DNA from: Brevibacillus panacihumi W25
GTDB taxonomy: Bacteria; Bacillota; Bacilli; Brevibacillales; Brevibacillaceae
DNA length: 64,000 bases
Reading direction: 5' to 3'
NCBI RefSeq assembly: GCF_000503775.1
Contig: NZ_KI629782.1
Location: forward strand, 744,001-808,000
Shown piece after piece: positions 28,449 through 37,059 of this stretch. A model generated the notes under the pieces. That model had not been told where the DNA came from, made no database searches, and saw only the letters and a program-made list of their open reading frames with translations. Every line of letters starts with the position of its first letter. The first letter of the stretch is position 1. A program made the position numbers and the translations under genes.

Positions 28449-28730
28449 TAAAAAAACCTCGCGCCCCTATCGCTTACGAAAAGGGACGAGAGGTTGTGCA
28501 TACTCCCGCGGTACCACCCAGTTTGGTGAAAAACTGCTCACCCGCTTGTTGGATCCGTATCGTGGACAAGTCGCCCGCCCTTACACAGCACGGCATGCGC
28601 CTTCAGGGAGAGTGCTGGGAGGTGAGTTCAGATCGGCCTGGGTTGACTTGCACCTGCCGTCAACTCTCTGGTTGTCGCAGACAGGATCCTACTATTCCTC
28701 TTTAACGCGTCGATTTTTGTAGTTATAACC
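28449..28730 (-). promoter_or_regulatory. T-box riboswitch of leuS
   Basis: The minus-strand leader has the T-box TGGGTGGTACCGCGG (28506-28520), a terminator with GAGGTTTTTTTAT (28449-28495), and a stem I specifier loop with CUC, a leucine codon (28624-28626, GAACTCACC). Uncharged tRNA-Leu would stabilise the antiterminator and raise leuS expression. It fills most of the 437-base gap before yqeM. A separate ten-base inverted repeat (28402-28411 with 28441-28450) lies between the terminator and leuS. Confidence 0.93.
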
Positions 28731-28732
28731 AG

Positions 28733-28762
28733 ATTATAGTCAATCCAAACCAGCCGTGTCAA
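28733..28762 (-). promoter_or_regulatory. SigA promoter of the leuS T-box
   Basis: Perfect TTGACA (28757-28762) and TATAAT (28733-28738), 18 bases apart. The -35 overlaps the end of yqeM. Confidence 0.75.
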
Positions 28763-29502
28763 TCTTTCGGCCTGCGGGCTGCAAAAAATAGACGTTCACT
28801 TTCCGCATGCGGCGGCAAATCCAGAAAGTCTGCTGTCAGCTTGATGTCGCTAAAGCCTGCATCCGTAAGCCAGCGCATCAACTGGATAGGCTGATAGGCG
28901 CGTTGCCAATGCTCCTCCTCTACCCGCTCGTACAAACCGGAGGGCTGGCGAATGAAAAAGGTAAGCTGATGCTCAACCTCTGTGCGCAATGGATCGCAGA
29001 AACATTGCCAAATGTACGATACCTCATCCTCCACATAAGTAAAGGTGGCGTCGCCAAAGCCATGCAGGATCTTGTACGGACTGTGGACGTCGAACAGGAA
29101 GAGACCACCTGGGGTCAATTGTGAAAAAACACGGCGAAAGGTCTCCTGAACGTCCTCCTCTTCCGTCAGATAGCTGAGAGAGTCGCAAAGGGAGATGACC
29201 GCATCCGCAGGCGTCAGGGAAAGCTCGCGCATATCCTGCTCCACCCAGGAGACATCCACCTGTTCACGCCGCATCTTGTCGTAGGCGATGGCGAGCATTT
29301 CCGCAGACAGATCGACTCCGGTCACACGGTATCCGCGCTTGGCAAGCGAGATCGCTACCGTACCTGTACCACAGCCCAGATCAATCACATGACTTGGCCT
29401 GTTTTGCTCTCCCCAAGCCTGCTCTACCCAATCCAGCCATTTTCCATACGGTGTCTCTGCCATCAATTGGTCATAGACGGCAGCCATATGCGTATATGCC
29501 AT
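28759..29502 (-). CDS. yqeM: SAM-dependent methyltransferase YqeM
   Basis: A 247-residue class I methyltransferase. Motif I is VIDLGCGTGTVAISLAKRG near residue 40, followed by GVDLSAEML and PADAVISLCDSLSYL. Start ATG 29502 has an AGAAGGG site and lies just after the rsfS stop. It keeps the yqeK-rsfS-yqeM order of B. subtilis. The substrate is not known. Confidence 0.9.
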   Translation of the reverse strand: MAYTHMAAVYDQLMAETPYGKWLDWVEQAWGEQNRPSHVIDLGCGTGTVAISLAKRGYRVTGVDLSAEMLAIAYDKMRREQVDVSWVEQDMRELSLTPADAVISLCDSLSYLTEEEDVQETFRRVFSQLTPGGLFLFDVHSPYKILHGFGDATFTYVEDEVSYIWQCFCDPLRTEVEHQLTFFIRQPSGLYERVEEEHWQRAYQPIQLMRWLTDAGFSDIKLTADFLDLPPHAESERLFFAARRPKD

Positions 29503-29507
29503 CTTCG

Positions 29508-29864
29508 TTACCCTTCTTCTGAGAACGTAACGACCTCGGCGTCCTTCCAAAGACGTTCCAGATTATAAAATTCGCGATCTTCCCGATGGAATACGTGGAT
29601 GACGACATCTTCAAGGTCTACCAGCACCCAGCGCCCCTCTTCTTCTCCTTCGATTCCACGGACCGGATAGCCATGCTTATGAGCCTGATCCCGGATTTCC
29701 CGGACGATGGCCTGCACCTGGCGCTCATTGTTTCCGTGGCAAATCATGAAGTAGTCTGCGATGACAGACAGATTTTTAATATCGAGCACCGTCAGCTTCT
29801 CGGCCTTTTTGTCCTCTGCTGCCTTGATTACCAAACGAGCTAAATCTTCAACCGTCCTAACCAT
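29508..29864 (-). CDS. rsfS: Ribosome silencing factor RsfS
   Basis: A 118-residue protein (YqeL) that binds L14 and prevents 30S/50S joining in poor growth. Recognised from EKLTVLDIKNLSVIADYFMICHGNNERQVQAI, and the HVFHREDREFYNLERLW end. The start overlaps the yqeK stop by 8 bases; GAAGGAGG site. Confidence 0.95.
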   Translation of the reverse strand: MVRTVEDLARLVIKAAEDKKAEKLTVLDIKNLSVIADYFMICHGNNERQVQAIVREIRDQAHKHGYPVRGIEGEEEGRWVLVDLEDVVIHVFHREDREFYNLERLWKDAEVVTFSEEG

Positions 29865-30453
29865 TAAACCCTCCTTCTCTCCCTTTGCGGGAAACCAAGT
29901 CGTTATAAGCTAAAAGCGTCAACGGATAGACCGTCTTGTGCTTTTCTATCAAGAACTGGATGGTACCACCTAAAGCAGTAGCCAGGGCGGCATCCAGATC
30001 CTTTTCAGCCAGAGCGCGAATCATACCCACGCCTGGAAAATCTCTGTTCGGTTCTATATAGTCTGCCACACATACGACTTTTTCTAACAGGGTCATGCCC
30101 ACTCTACCGGTCGTATGATAGCGCACAGCCTGAATGATCTCTGGATCCGTCACGCCCAGCTCGCTTTGAATGACGATCGCCCCGGCAAATGAATGCCAGA
30201 GCTCCTTATCGCCCTGCAGCAATTCGGTCGGCATATCATGGCGAACCAGGATCTCAAACATCTTGTCTACCGGCCAGCATTTGCAGTAATCATGCAAAAA
30301 TCCTGCCAGCTCCGCTTTGTCCGGGTCGGCACCGTACAGCAGAGCCAGCTGACGTGCCGATTCTGCCACACCCAATGTGTGCTGATACCTTTTGTCATGC
30401 ATCTGCGCCCGCACGCGGGCGAGCAATGCTTCCCGATCCAGTGGCTCCATCAT
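29857..30453 (-). CDS. yqeK: HD-domain hydrolase YqeK (Ap4A hydrolase)
   Basis: A 198-residue HD phosphohydrolase. Metal-binding HD residues are visible: RYQHTLGVAESARQLA, FLHDYCK, WHSFAGAIV and the later AVRYHTTG. Family members split Ap4A symmetrically. It starts 19 bases after yhbY; in most relatives nadD sits in between and is absent here. Confidence 0.93.
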   Translation of the reverse strand: MMEPLDREALLARVRAQMHDKRYQHTLGVAESARQLALLYGADPDKAELAGFLHDYCKCWPVDKMFEILVRHDMPTELLQGDKELWHSFAGAIVIQSELGVTDPEIIQAVRYHTTGRVGMTLLEKVVCVADYIEPNRDFPGVGMIRALAEKDLDAALATALGGTIQFLIEKHKTVYPLTLLAYNDLVSRKGREGGFNG

Positions 30454-30472
30454 ACACGGCTCTCCTTTATTC

Positions 30473-30763
30473 CTAAGGCAGCTTGATCGTCTTGTGTTCG
30501 CGAGATTCCTTGTACAAAACGACGGTATGACCGATCAGTTGAACCAGCTCAGCGCCAGCCCCCGCAGCCAAATCTTCCGCTACTTGGTGCTTGTCGTCCA
30601 GGTTGTTTTGCAGGATCGAGACCTTGATCAGCTCACGCACTTCCAATGCCTCTTTGATTTGGGTAATCATATTTTCATTCACTCCGCCTTTTCCCACTTG
30701 GAAAATAGGGCTGAGATGATGGGCTTCTGCGCGCAGAAAGCGCTTTTGCTTGCCGGTTAACAT
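30473..30763 (-). CDS. yhbY: YhbY-type RNA-binding protein
   Basis: A 96-residue CRS1/YhbY domain protein (YqeI). MLTGKQKRFLRAEAHHLSPIFQVGKGG and the GGTVVLYK-like end (IGHTVVLYKESREH) are typical. It helps 50S ribosome assembly. ATG 30763 is set by an AGAGGAGG site seven bases upstream. Confidence 0.95.
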   Translation of the reverse strand: MLTGKQKRFLRAEAHHLSPIFQVGKGGVNENMITQIKEALEVRELIKVSILQNNLDDKHQVAEDLAAGAGAELVQLIGHTVVLYKESREHKTIKLP

Positions 30764-30777
30764 CGGCATGCCTCCTC

Positions 30778-31623
30778 TTATTTTTTCAGTTGTTCGAGCA
30801 CGACGGCTCGCATCTTGTCGCTGGGTGCAGCTTGCCCCGTCCAAAGCTCGAAGGCCAGCGCGCCCTGATTGACGAACATGCCTACTCCCGAATGGACAGT
30901 AGCGCCAATACTGCGTGCCTCCCGCAACAAACGGGTTTCCAAGGGGTTGTAGATCAAGTCGCTGACGACCAGCTCCCCGTGCAGCCATTCCGCCGGAACC
31001 GGCATATCCTGGACATTGGGGAACATGCCGATGGAAGTCGTATTGATCAAGAGCGTCGAATCTGCGATTGCCTCTTGCCCGGCATCCTGTTCGACGACCT
31101 TGGTCGGAACGATGGTCCCGACATGCTCCGCCAAAAACAGGGCTTTTTCCCGCGAACGGTTGATGATCCGAATTTCTTTTACCCCATGTTCTGCCAAGGT
31201 AAAGGCAACCGCTCTGGCAGCGCCGCCTGCACCGAGGATCGTGACTACTTGCTTTTCCAATTCGATTTTTGTATCCTCTACCAGCGATCGGACATAGCCT
31301 AAGCCATCCGTATTATAGCCGATCAACCGACCGTCAACATTGACGATCGTGTTGACCGCGCCGATTTTTTTCGCCAAGGGATCTACCTCGTCCAGCATGG
31401 GCATCACGGCCACCTTGTGCGGGATCGTCACATTGACCCCCTTGATCCCCAGTGCTCGAATTCCTTCGACAGCTTCTTCGAGATCCTCCGGATGTACGTC
31501 AAAAGCAGCGTATGCAAAGGACAAGCCCGCTTCCGCGAACGCCGCATTATGCATCAGCGGCGATTGAGAATGGGAAACGGGATGACCGAATAGCCCCACC
31601 AATATTGTCTTGCTTGTCATCAT
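30778..31623 (-). CDS. aroE: Shikimate dehydrogenase
   Basis: A 281-residue NADPH enzyme of the shikimate pathway, reducing 3-dehydroshikimate. The N-terminal substrate domain has [15 protein letters not shown] and NVTIPHK, with the catalytic lysine. The Rossmann domain has [15 protein letters not shown] and INRSREKA, and NTDGLGY. Start ATG 31623 follows a GGAGAG site; the longer frame is not needed. Confidence 0.96.
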   Translation of the reverse strand: MMTSKTILVGLFGHPVSHSQSPLMHNAAFAEAGLSFAYAAFDVHPEDLEEAVEGIRALGIKGVNVTIPHKVAVMPMLDEVDPLAKKIGAVNTIVNVDGRLIGYNTDGLGYVRSLVEDTKIELEKQVVTILGAGGAARAVAFTLAEHGVKEIRIINRSREKALFLAEHVGTIVPTKVVEQDAGQEAIADSTLLINTTSIGMFPNVQDMPVPAEWLHGELVVSDLIYNPLETRLLREARSIGATVHSGVGMFVNQGALAFELWTGQAAPSDKMRAVVLEQLKK

Positions 31624-31693
31624 GACGCTCTCCAACCCCCTAACTCTTCTCTCTAGCATATGGCAGGATTGCGGGCGAAGCAATCTTTCACGC

Positions 31694-32815
31694 TTAGATC
31701 AAGCCTTTTCGTATCCCTACACTGACCCCTTTGGGTGCATGGACGACGACGTTCGCTTCATGCTTGCCCTGCAACGTGACCCAGCCCAATCCAGAAATGA
31801 CGATGTCCGTAGACATCCCAGTGGCTTTGATCTTGAATGAATGCTTCACAAACTGGGGCAAAGCCTGTACAGCTTCTTCCCCCGTAGGCGGAACGAGCAT
31901 GGTTCCGTGATGCTTTTCCAAGACCTCATCCGCTTTTTCCAGCTTCGTCCGATGGATGTACAAATCATTGTCCACATATACGACCAGCGGCTGTTTTGGG
32001 CCACGCACGAAATCGACGCGTGCCAGCCCCCCGAGGAACAGCGTCTGTTCCGGATCGAGCTGGTACACCTTGGCGTTGATTCGGCTCGTCGGTGTGATCT
32101 TGCGCAAATCCGTTGGCGTGATCATGTGCCCGATCTGCTCGCGATTGATAATGCCGGGAGTGTCGAAGATGGAACGACCGTCCTCAAGCGGAATCTCGAT
32201 CTTGTCCAAAGTCGTTCCTGGGAACGGAGAAGTCGTGATCTCCAGCTCTGTGGAGCCGAAATCGTGCAAAATCCGGTTGATCATGGTAGATTTTCCTACA
32301 TTCGTGACGCCGACAATGTATACGTCGCGTCCTTTGCGCAGCTCTCCGATGCGAGCCAGCAGCTCGTCGATATGTAATCCTTTTTGGGCGCTGATCAGCA
32401 CCACATCCTGCGGACGCAAGCCCCGTTCTTTGGCTTCATGCTGCATCCAGTTGCGGACGCGGTTGAGGTTGATATTGCGCGGCAGAAGATCTACCTTGTT
32501 GCCCACGAGCAGGATCGGGTTGTTTCCGACGAAGCGCGGCAAGCCTTTGAGCCAGGAGCCCTGGAAATCAAAAATATCCACGACCATAACGACTAGAGCC
32601 TGAGTCGAACCGATTCCGTCCAGAATGCGGAGAAAATCGTCATCTCCCATGCTGACCGGAGCTACTTCGTTGTAATGTTTGATCCGAAAACAGCGCTGGC
32701 AAATCACCACTTTTCGCTCAAGCGCAGAGGCCGGCGCATATCCAGGCTTCTTTTTATCCTCTGTCTGGATCGCAACTCCGCATCCGGCACAGGCGCCCAG
32801 ATTTTGATCCATCAT
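31694..32815 (-). CDS. yqeH: Ribosome-biogenesis GTPase YqeH
   Basis: A 373-residue circularly permuted GTPase for 30S assembly. An N-terminal zinc finger (CAGCG, then [12 protein letters not shown]) is followed by G4 NKVDLLP, G5 SAQKG, then G1 GVTNVGKST and G3 DTPG. ATG overlaps the yqeG stop, so translation is coupled. Confidence 0.96.
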   Translation of the reverse strand: MMDQNLGACAGCGVAIQTEDKKKPGYAPASALERKVVICQRCFRIKHYNEVAPVSMGDDDFLRILDGIGSTQALVVMVVDIFDFQGSWLKGLPRFVGNNPILLVGNKVDLLPRNINLNRVRNWMQHEAKERGLRPQDVVLISAQKGLHIDELLARIGELRKGRDVYIVGVTNVGKSTMINRILHDFGSTELEITTSPFPGTTLDKIEIPLEDGRSIFDTPGIINREQIGHMITPTDLRKITPTSRINAKVYQLDPEQTLFLGGLARVDFVRGPKQPLVVYVDNDLYIHRTKLEKADEVLEKHHGTMLVPPTGEEAVQALPQFVKHSFKIKATGMSTDIVISGLGWVTLQGKHEANVVVHAPKGVSVGIRKGLI

Positions 32816-33336
32816 GCTTTGCTCTTCCACGAAACCAATCCTTTCCGCTCCATCCAATATAGGGCGACACGCTCCATCTGACGGTTGAAGCGCGTCCAAA
32901 ATCCGTCTGTCTGCGCGACGGGAACAACTAAAATCGTATGAAATCCAAGACGATTGCCCCCCAGCACATCCGTAAACAATTGGTCGCCGATCACGACGGT
33001 TTCCTCAATCTTTACATTCATATGCCGGACCGCCTGTAAAAAAGCTTTGTTGGTCGGCTTTCGGGCCGCACTGATAAAGGCGATTTGCAAAGGCGAACAA
33101 AAGCTTCCCACTCGCTCCTCGTTGTTGTTGGAGACAACTGTGACCTGTAGGTCGGCCTCCTGCAGGCGCTTGAGCCACTCCACCACCTCCGGAGTCGCCT
33201 GCGGCCTGTCCCATTCCACCAACGTATTGTCGAGGTCGGTAATGACCGCGCGAATCTTTCGTTGCTTCAATTCTTCTATATCAATGTGGTGGATCGAATC
33301 CACGTACTGGTTTGGCATCAGCTTTTGTAAAAACAC
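32812..33336 (-). CDS. yqeG: HAD phosphatase YqeG
   Basis: A 174-residue HAD family IIIA phosphatase. Catalytic motif VITDLDNTLVEWDRP, then VVSNNNEERV and VIGDQLFTDVLGGNRLG. The start is set at GTG 33336 by GGAGG six bases upstream and by the family N-terminus. First gene of the yqeG-yqeH-aroE-yhbY-yqeK-rsfS-yqeM operon. Confidence 0.94.
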   Translation of the reverse strand: MFLQKLMPNQYVDSIHHIDIEELKQRKIRAVITDLDNTLVEWDRPQATPEVVEWLKRLQEADLQVTVVSNNNEERVGSFCSPLQIAFISAARKPTNKAFLQAVRHMNVKIEETVVIGDQLFTDVLGGNRLGFHTILVVPVAQTDGFWTRFNRQMERVALYWMERKGLVSWKSKA

Positions 33337-33385
33337 GGAGCACCTCCAAATGGCAACAAGCCTTATAACCGTGATTTCGGCACCT

Positions 33386-33415
33386 ACTATATCATACTCC
33401 ACCATCCTGTTGCAA
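33386..33415 (-). promoter_or_regulatory. Probable SigA promoter of the yqeG operon
   Basis: TTGCAA (33410-33415) and TATAGT (33386-33391) with an 18-base spacer, 50 bases before yqeG. Confidence 0.5.
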
Positions 33416-33421
33416 AAGAAA

Positions 33422-33456
33422 AACAAACGCGCCCAGTACCGGCGGCATGGGCGCGA
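33422..33456 (-). terminator. Terminator after the dinB operon
   Basis: CGCGCCCA paired with TGGGCGCG followed by TTTGTTTTTC on the minus strand. Confidence 0.75.
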
Positions 33457-33461
33457 AGGCA

Positions 33462-33653
33462 TCAGCAGTCCTTGTTTTTCCGGCTTTCCATCAGACGTTT
33501 GACACGCTTGGTAGGCGTCCAGCAAGAAAAGCGGTAGTCAGGACGCGTCTCGTAGGTAAGACGCGAGCAGCGATATCCGACCTTCCCTTGCTCCCGTTCG
33601 ACGCGAAAATGCACACACGTCGCGCAACAGTGATGCGGATTGTTTGGCTCCAC
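33462..33653 (-). CDS. Small zinc-finger-like protein, 63 residues
   Basis: A 63-residue protein with a CATCVHF pair at the N-terminus and two further cysteines (YRCSRL, FSCWTP), likely one zinc site (CxxC-x15-C-x16-C). A GTG start is used, with an in-frame stop two codons upstream and a GAGGGG site. It follows dinB by 12 bases, so it is probably cotranscribed. Function unknown. Confidence 0.7.
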   Translation of the reverse strand: MEPNNPHHCCATCVHFRVEREQGKVGYRCSRLTYETRPDYRFSCWTPTKRVKRLMESRKNKDC

Positions 33654-33665
33654 GTCTCATTCCCC

Positions 33666-34718
33666 TCATTCTCTGCGATTCCAGGTAAACAGCGAGAGCT
33701 GCTCATAGCGAACCTCTTGGGGATCGGCGAAGTTGGAGAAGCCCACCCCGACCAAACGAACGCCTGCGCCGTAGGAAAAAGCATCGAGCAAATCGTCCAG
33801 CAGCTCTCGCCAATTTGAGTCGGTCGTCGCTTTGCGCTGTTTGGTGCGCAACGTAAAATCAGCGTATTTGATCTTCAGGATGATCGTCTGGGGAGATACT
33901 CCCTCCTGCCGAATGTCTTCCTGTACCTCTTGCAAAAGGGAGTATGCGATGGCAGCGACTGCCTCCCGCTCAAACAAGTCGAAGCCCAAAGTCGTTTCGC
34001 GACTAAGCGATTTAGGTGCGCGCTCCAGGACGAGCTCGCGTTGATCGTGTCCCCGGGACCGCTCGTAAAGCACCCTGCCCATTTTTCCAAAAAGCTGGAC
34101 CGCTTCATCCATAGACAATTGCCAAAAGTCCGCGACGGTCTTGATTCCTTTTTTGGCGAGAAGCTCCTGGGATTTCTTGCCTACTCCATGCAGGGCGCCG
34201 ATTGGCAGAGGCGCCAGGATCTCCAGGGCGTTTTCCGGCCGGATGATGACAAAGGCATCCGGCTTTTTCAAATCGCTGGCAATCTTGGCCAGAGACATGT
34301 TATACGATAGACCGACGCTGCAGGTCAAGCCTGTCTCACGTCGGATGCGCGTCTTGATCTCACGTGCGATCGGCACAGCATCCGAATAGGCCGAAACATC
34401 CAGATACGCCTCATCCAGTCCGACGGTTTGATATTGCTGCGTATATTCACCTAAAATTTCACGGATTTCAGCTGACTTTTCCACATAGCGTCCATAGCGG
34501 ACGGGCAAAAAGACAGCCTGCGGACATTTCTTGCGAGCCAAAGCAATGGGCATCGCCGAGCGGACCCCGTATCGGCGCGCTTCATAGCTGCAAGTGGAAA
34601 CCACTCCACGATTGCCCGTACCGCCTACGATGACCGGTTTTCCTCGAAGCTGCGGCTGATCAAGCTGCTCTACACTGGCGAAAAAAGCATCCACGTCCAT
34701 GTGCAGGATTTTTTTCAT
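33666..34718 (-). CDS. dinB: DNA polymerase IV
   Basis: A 350-residue Y-family translesion polymerase. Catalytic motifs MDVDAFFASVEQ at the start, YSYEARRYGVRSAMP-like region (CSYEARRYGVRS), DEAYLDVS and SVGLSYNMSLAKIASDLKKP are intact; a helix-hairpin-helix follows (LHGVGKKSQELLAKKGI). ATG 34718 is used because it begins the conserved MKKILHMD; the frame opens at TTG 34736. Confidence 0.95.
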   Translation of the reverse strand: MKKILHMDVDAFFASVEQLDQPQLRGKPVIVGGTGNRGVVSTCSYEARRYGVRSAMPIALARKKCPQAVFLPVRYGRYVEKSAEIREILGEYTQQYQTVGLDEAYLDVSAYSDAVPIAREIKTRIRRETGLTCSVGLSYNMSLAKIASDLKKPDAFVIIRPENALEILAPLPIGALHGVGKKSQELLAKKGIKTVADFWQLSMDEAVQLFGKMGRVLYERSRGHDQRELVLERAPKSLSRETTLGFDLFEREAVAAIAYSLLQEVQEDIRQEGVSPQTIILKIKYADFTLRTKQRKATTDSNWRELLDDLLDAFSYGAGVRLVGVGFSNFADPQEVRYEQLSLFTWNRRE

Positions 34719-34810
34719 AACGGCAGATACCACCAAACATACATTCTCATCTCTATTATTATCGCCGTTTTTCCTGGACTATGCAAGGGCGTGGATCCCC
34801 TGTCAAGAAT

Positions 34811-35251
34811 CTACATATGCTGACGAATCGCACCCATTAACTCGGATACAGGCGGATTCCCCTTCTTCGCATAAATGATCGTCCCATCCTTGCCGATGAT
34901 GTAGACGATGCGCTGCTGGAAAAAGAGGCCTAAAATCTTGCCCACACCATACGCCGTCCGAATCTGCTCATCGGCATCGACAATCAGTGGAAATCGATAG
35001 CCAAATTTTGCTGAGAATGCCTGATGCTTCCCCAAATCAGCGGGATTCACACCAAAAACGACCGTATCCAGCTTTTCCAGCTCACTGTACTGGTCCTGAA
35101 TGGCACAAAGCTGCTTGGTGCAGACAGGCGTATCGTCGCCTGGGTAAAAAATCAGCACTACATTCTGCCTTCCCAGATAGTCTTGCAAATGAATCGTTCC
35201 CTGCGTGCTTTCCGCTGTAAATGCGGGAGCGGGGGACCCTATTGTCAGCAT
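34811..35251 (-). CDS. Peroxiredoxin (Bcp/AhpC-TSA type)
   Basis: A 146-residue thiol peroxidase. The active-site PGDDTPVCTKQLCAIQ holds the peroxidatic cysteine and a second cysteine five residues on, as in atypical 2-Cys Bcp enzymes. ATG 35251 has GAGGTG six bases upstream; GTG 35260 is possible. It removes hydroperoxides in the cytoplasm using thioredoxin. Confidence 0.9.
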   Translation of the reverse strand: MLTIGSPAPAFTAESTQGTIHLQDYLGRQNVVLIFYPGDDTPVCTKQLCAIQDQYSELEKLDTVVFGVNPADLGKHQAFSAKFGYRFPLIVDADEQIRTAYGVGKILGLFFQQRIVYIIGKDGTIIYAKKGNPPVSELMGAIRQHM

Positions 35252-35293
35252 CCTGTTCACCTCATCCTTAGTATACAGCCGAAGAAGAAAAAG

Positions 35294-35324
35294 GAAAAAC
35301 TGCCCACTTTCATCTGTGGACAGC
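35294..35324 (-). terminator. Terminator after the C26 peptidase gene
   Basis: CTGTCCAC paired with GTGGGCAG (one G-T pair), then TTTTTCC on the minus strand. Confidence 0.65.
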
Positions 35325-35340
35325 CCTCGTGTGCATCGTT

Positions 35341-36087
35341 TTACGATTGCTTTTGTGCCATGGATTGACTGACATTCGCAACAAACGCCTCCGCGATTTT
35401 TAACATCTGGGCATTATGACCCCACATGCGTTCGGGATGCCACTGCAGTCCAACATGCAGTCCGTCCAGGCTCTCAATCGCCTCAATCACACCATCCGCC
35501 GCCACTCCTGTCACCCGGAACCCCGGTGCAACGTCTTTTACCGATTGATGGTGCGAAGTGTTGACCAGCACTTCGTGGGTACCCAGTGCGTCGGCGACGA
35601 ATCCAGGCTGAAGCTGTACCTTGTGCGCGCCGTACTGGCGAGATCCTTTTTGCGCGTGTTGAAACGCTCCCGGCACCTGGCTCGGGATGTCCTGAATCAA
35701 GGTTCCCCCGCATGCCACGTTCATGATCTGCATTCCCCGGCAGATGCCAAGCATCGGCTTCTTCTGCTCCAGCGCCAGCTTGATGATGGCCAGTTCAGCC
35801 AGATCGCGCTCATATTCCACATCTCCCAAGCGTTGCAGAGGCTCTTCTCCATAGAGATGGGGGGCAGGATCTTCGCCGCCTGTCAAAATCAGCCCATCGA
35901 GCGATTCCAGCATCTTCTCAAAGGGCGGGTCCTGAATCCCCAACAGCGGCATGATCAGCGGAACCCCGCCTGCTCGGGCAATCCCGTCTACATAGCCGGA
36001 ACCAACGTAAAAATACTGGTCTAGATTGTTATTTGGAAAAAACATTTTTGCACAAACCACACCGATTACGGGACGCACGCGGGTCAC
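35341..36087 (-). CDS. Gamma-glutamyl-gamma-aminobutyrate hydrolase family (C26)
   Basis: A 248-residue class I glutamine amidotransferase-like peptidase. The nucleophile elbow is LGICRGMQIMNVACGG; the catalytic histidine and glutamate are in GLQWHPE. The N-terminus RPVIGVVCAK and GGEDPAPHLYGEEP match PuuD/C26. It probably cleaves gamma-glutamyl amide bonds. Start is GTG 36087. The physiological substrate is unknown. Confidence 0.9.
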   Translation of the reverse strand: MTRVRPVIGVVCAKMFFPNNNLDQYFYVGSGYVDGIARAGGVPLIMPLLGIQDPPFEKMLESLDGLILTGGEDPAPHLYGEEPLQRLGDVEYERDLAELAIIKLALEQKKPMLGICRGMQIMNVACGGTLIQDIPSQVPGAFQHAQKGSRQYGAHKVQLQPGFVADALGTHEVLVNTSHHQSVKDVAPGFRVTGVAADGVIEAIESLDGLHVGLQWHPERMWGHNAQMLKIAEAFVANVSQSMAQKQS

Positions 36088-36197
36088 TTCCTTCTTCTGA
36101 GTAATGGATGGATGCGGAAAATAATTCTTGCTGTTCCTAGCTTGACTACATACTATTATAGTAAGAAAATTTTGTCTATATAAAAGGAGTTGTTTCT

Positions 36198-37007
36198 ATG
36201 CTATCCAGCCTCTCCCCTTCCATTGCTAAAATACTGGAAGAAGCCGGCGGCGAATGGGGGGTTTATCTTGAAGATTTGCAGACAGGAGAACAGCTTGCTT
36301 TTAACCAGGATGAACGCTTTTACGCGGCAAGCGTGATCAAGGTTCCGATCATGACTGCCGTTTTTGCAGAAGTATACGCGGGCAAATTCGCCCTGGAGTC
36401 GAAAATCACCCTGCGGAGCGAGGATCAGGTCGGGGGCGCGGGCATCCTGCAGCATATGACACCCGGCTCGGAATGGACCGTGCAGGACCTCGTCACCCTG
36501 ATGATTATCCAAAGCGACAATACGGCGACCAACATATTGATTGATCTGGTCGGGCGAGAGGCGATTCGCGCAGCCATGCAGGCGACGGAGATGACCAACA
36601 GCCGATTTTTCAACAAGCTGATGATTGTGCCTGCCCAAGTGGAAGGCTACAACGAAGTGACTGCTGCGGACCTGGGCAATCATCTGCGCTATCTGGCGAC
36701 CGGAAAAGTGATCTCCTACGACAGTTGCGAGAGAATGATCGCGATTCTGAAGCAACAGCAGCATCGCGACCGCATCCCGTATCATTTTCCCTATCCAGGG
36801 GGAGACGTAATCGGCAGCCTGCCAAGCTGGGAATTCGCGAATAAGACGGGTTCTGTGACGAAGATCACGCATGATATGGGGATTCTCTACATCGGCTCCA
36901 GAGCTGTCACAATCTGTGTTCTGAACAAGGGTCTGGAGCAAAGGCCGGCGGTGCAATCCATCGCCAAGATCGGTAAGCTGGTATTTGACCTGTACGACAA
37001 CGAATAA
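36198..37007 (+). CDS. Serine hydrolase, class A beta-lactamase fold
   Basis: A 269-residue protein with the penicillin-interacting motifs: SVIK (Ser45-Lys48), SDN (106-108) and KTG (216-218). It has no signal peptide, and no clear ExxLN omega-loop motif of true class A beta-lactamases; the region reads VEGYNEVTAADLG. It is therefore more likely a cytoplasmic esterase or peptidase than a resistance enzyme. AAAAGGAGTTG ribosome site. Alone on the plus strand. Confidence 0.85.
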   Translation: MLSSLSPSIAKILEEAGGEWGVYLEDLQTGEQLAFNQDERFYAASVIKVPIMTAVFAEVYAGKFALESKITLRSEDQVGGAGILQHMTPGSEWTVQDLVTLMIIQSDNTATNILIDLVGREAIRAAMQATEMTNSRFFNKLMIVPAQVEGYNEVTAADLGNHLRYLATGKVISYDSCERMIAILKQQQHRDRIPYHFPYPGGDVIGSLPSWEFANKTGSVTKITHDMGILYIGSRAVTICVLNKGLEQRPAVQSIAKIGKLVFDLYDNE

Positions 37008-37012
37008 TAATG

Positions 37013-37053
37013 AAAAGGGATGTACCCCTCTAACGACGGATACATCCCTTTTG
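37013..37053. terminator. Bidirectional terminator
   Basis: AAAAGGGATGTA paired with TACATCCCTTTT between two convergent genes. Confidence 0.85.
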
Positions 37054-37059
37054 TATGGA

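Noticed and set aside
36198-37007. Antibiotic-resistance beta-lactamase
   Set aside because: No export signal and no typical catalytic glutamate motif.
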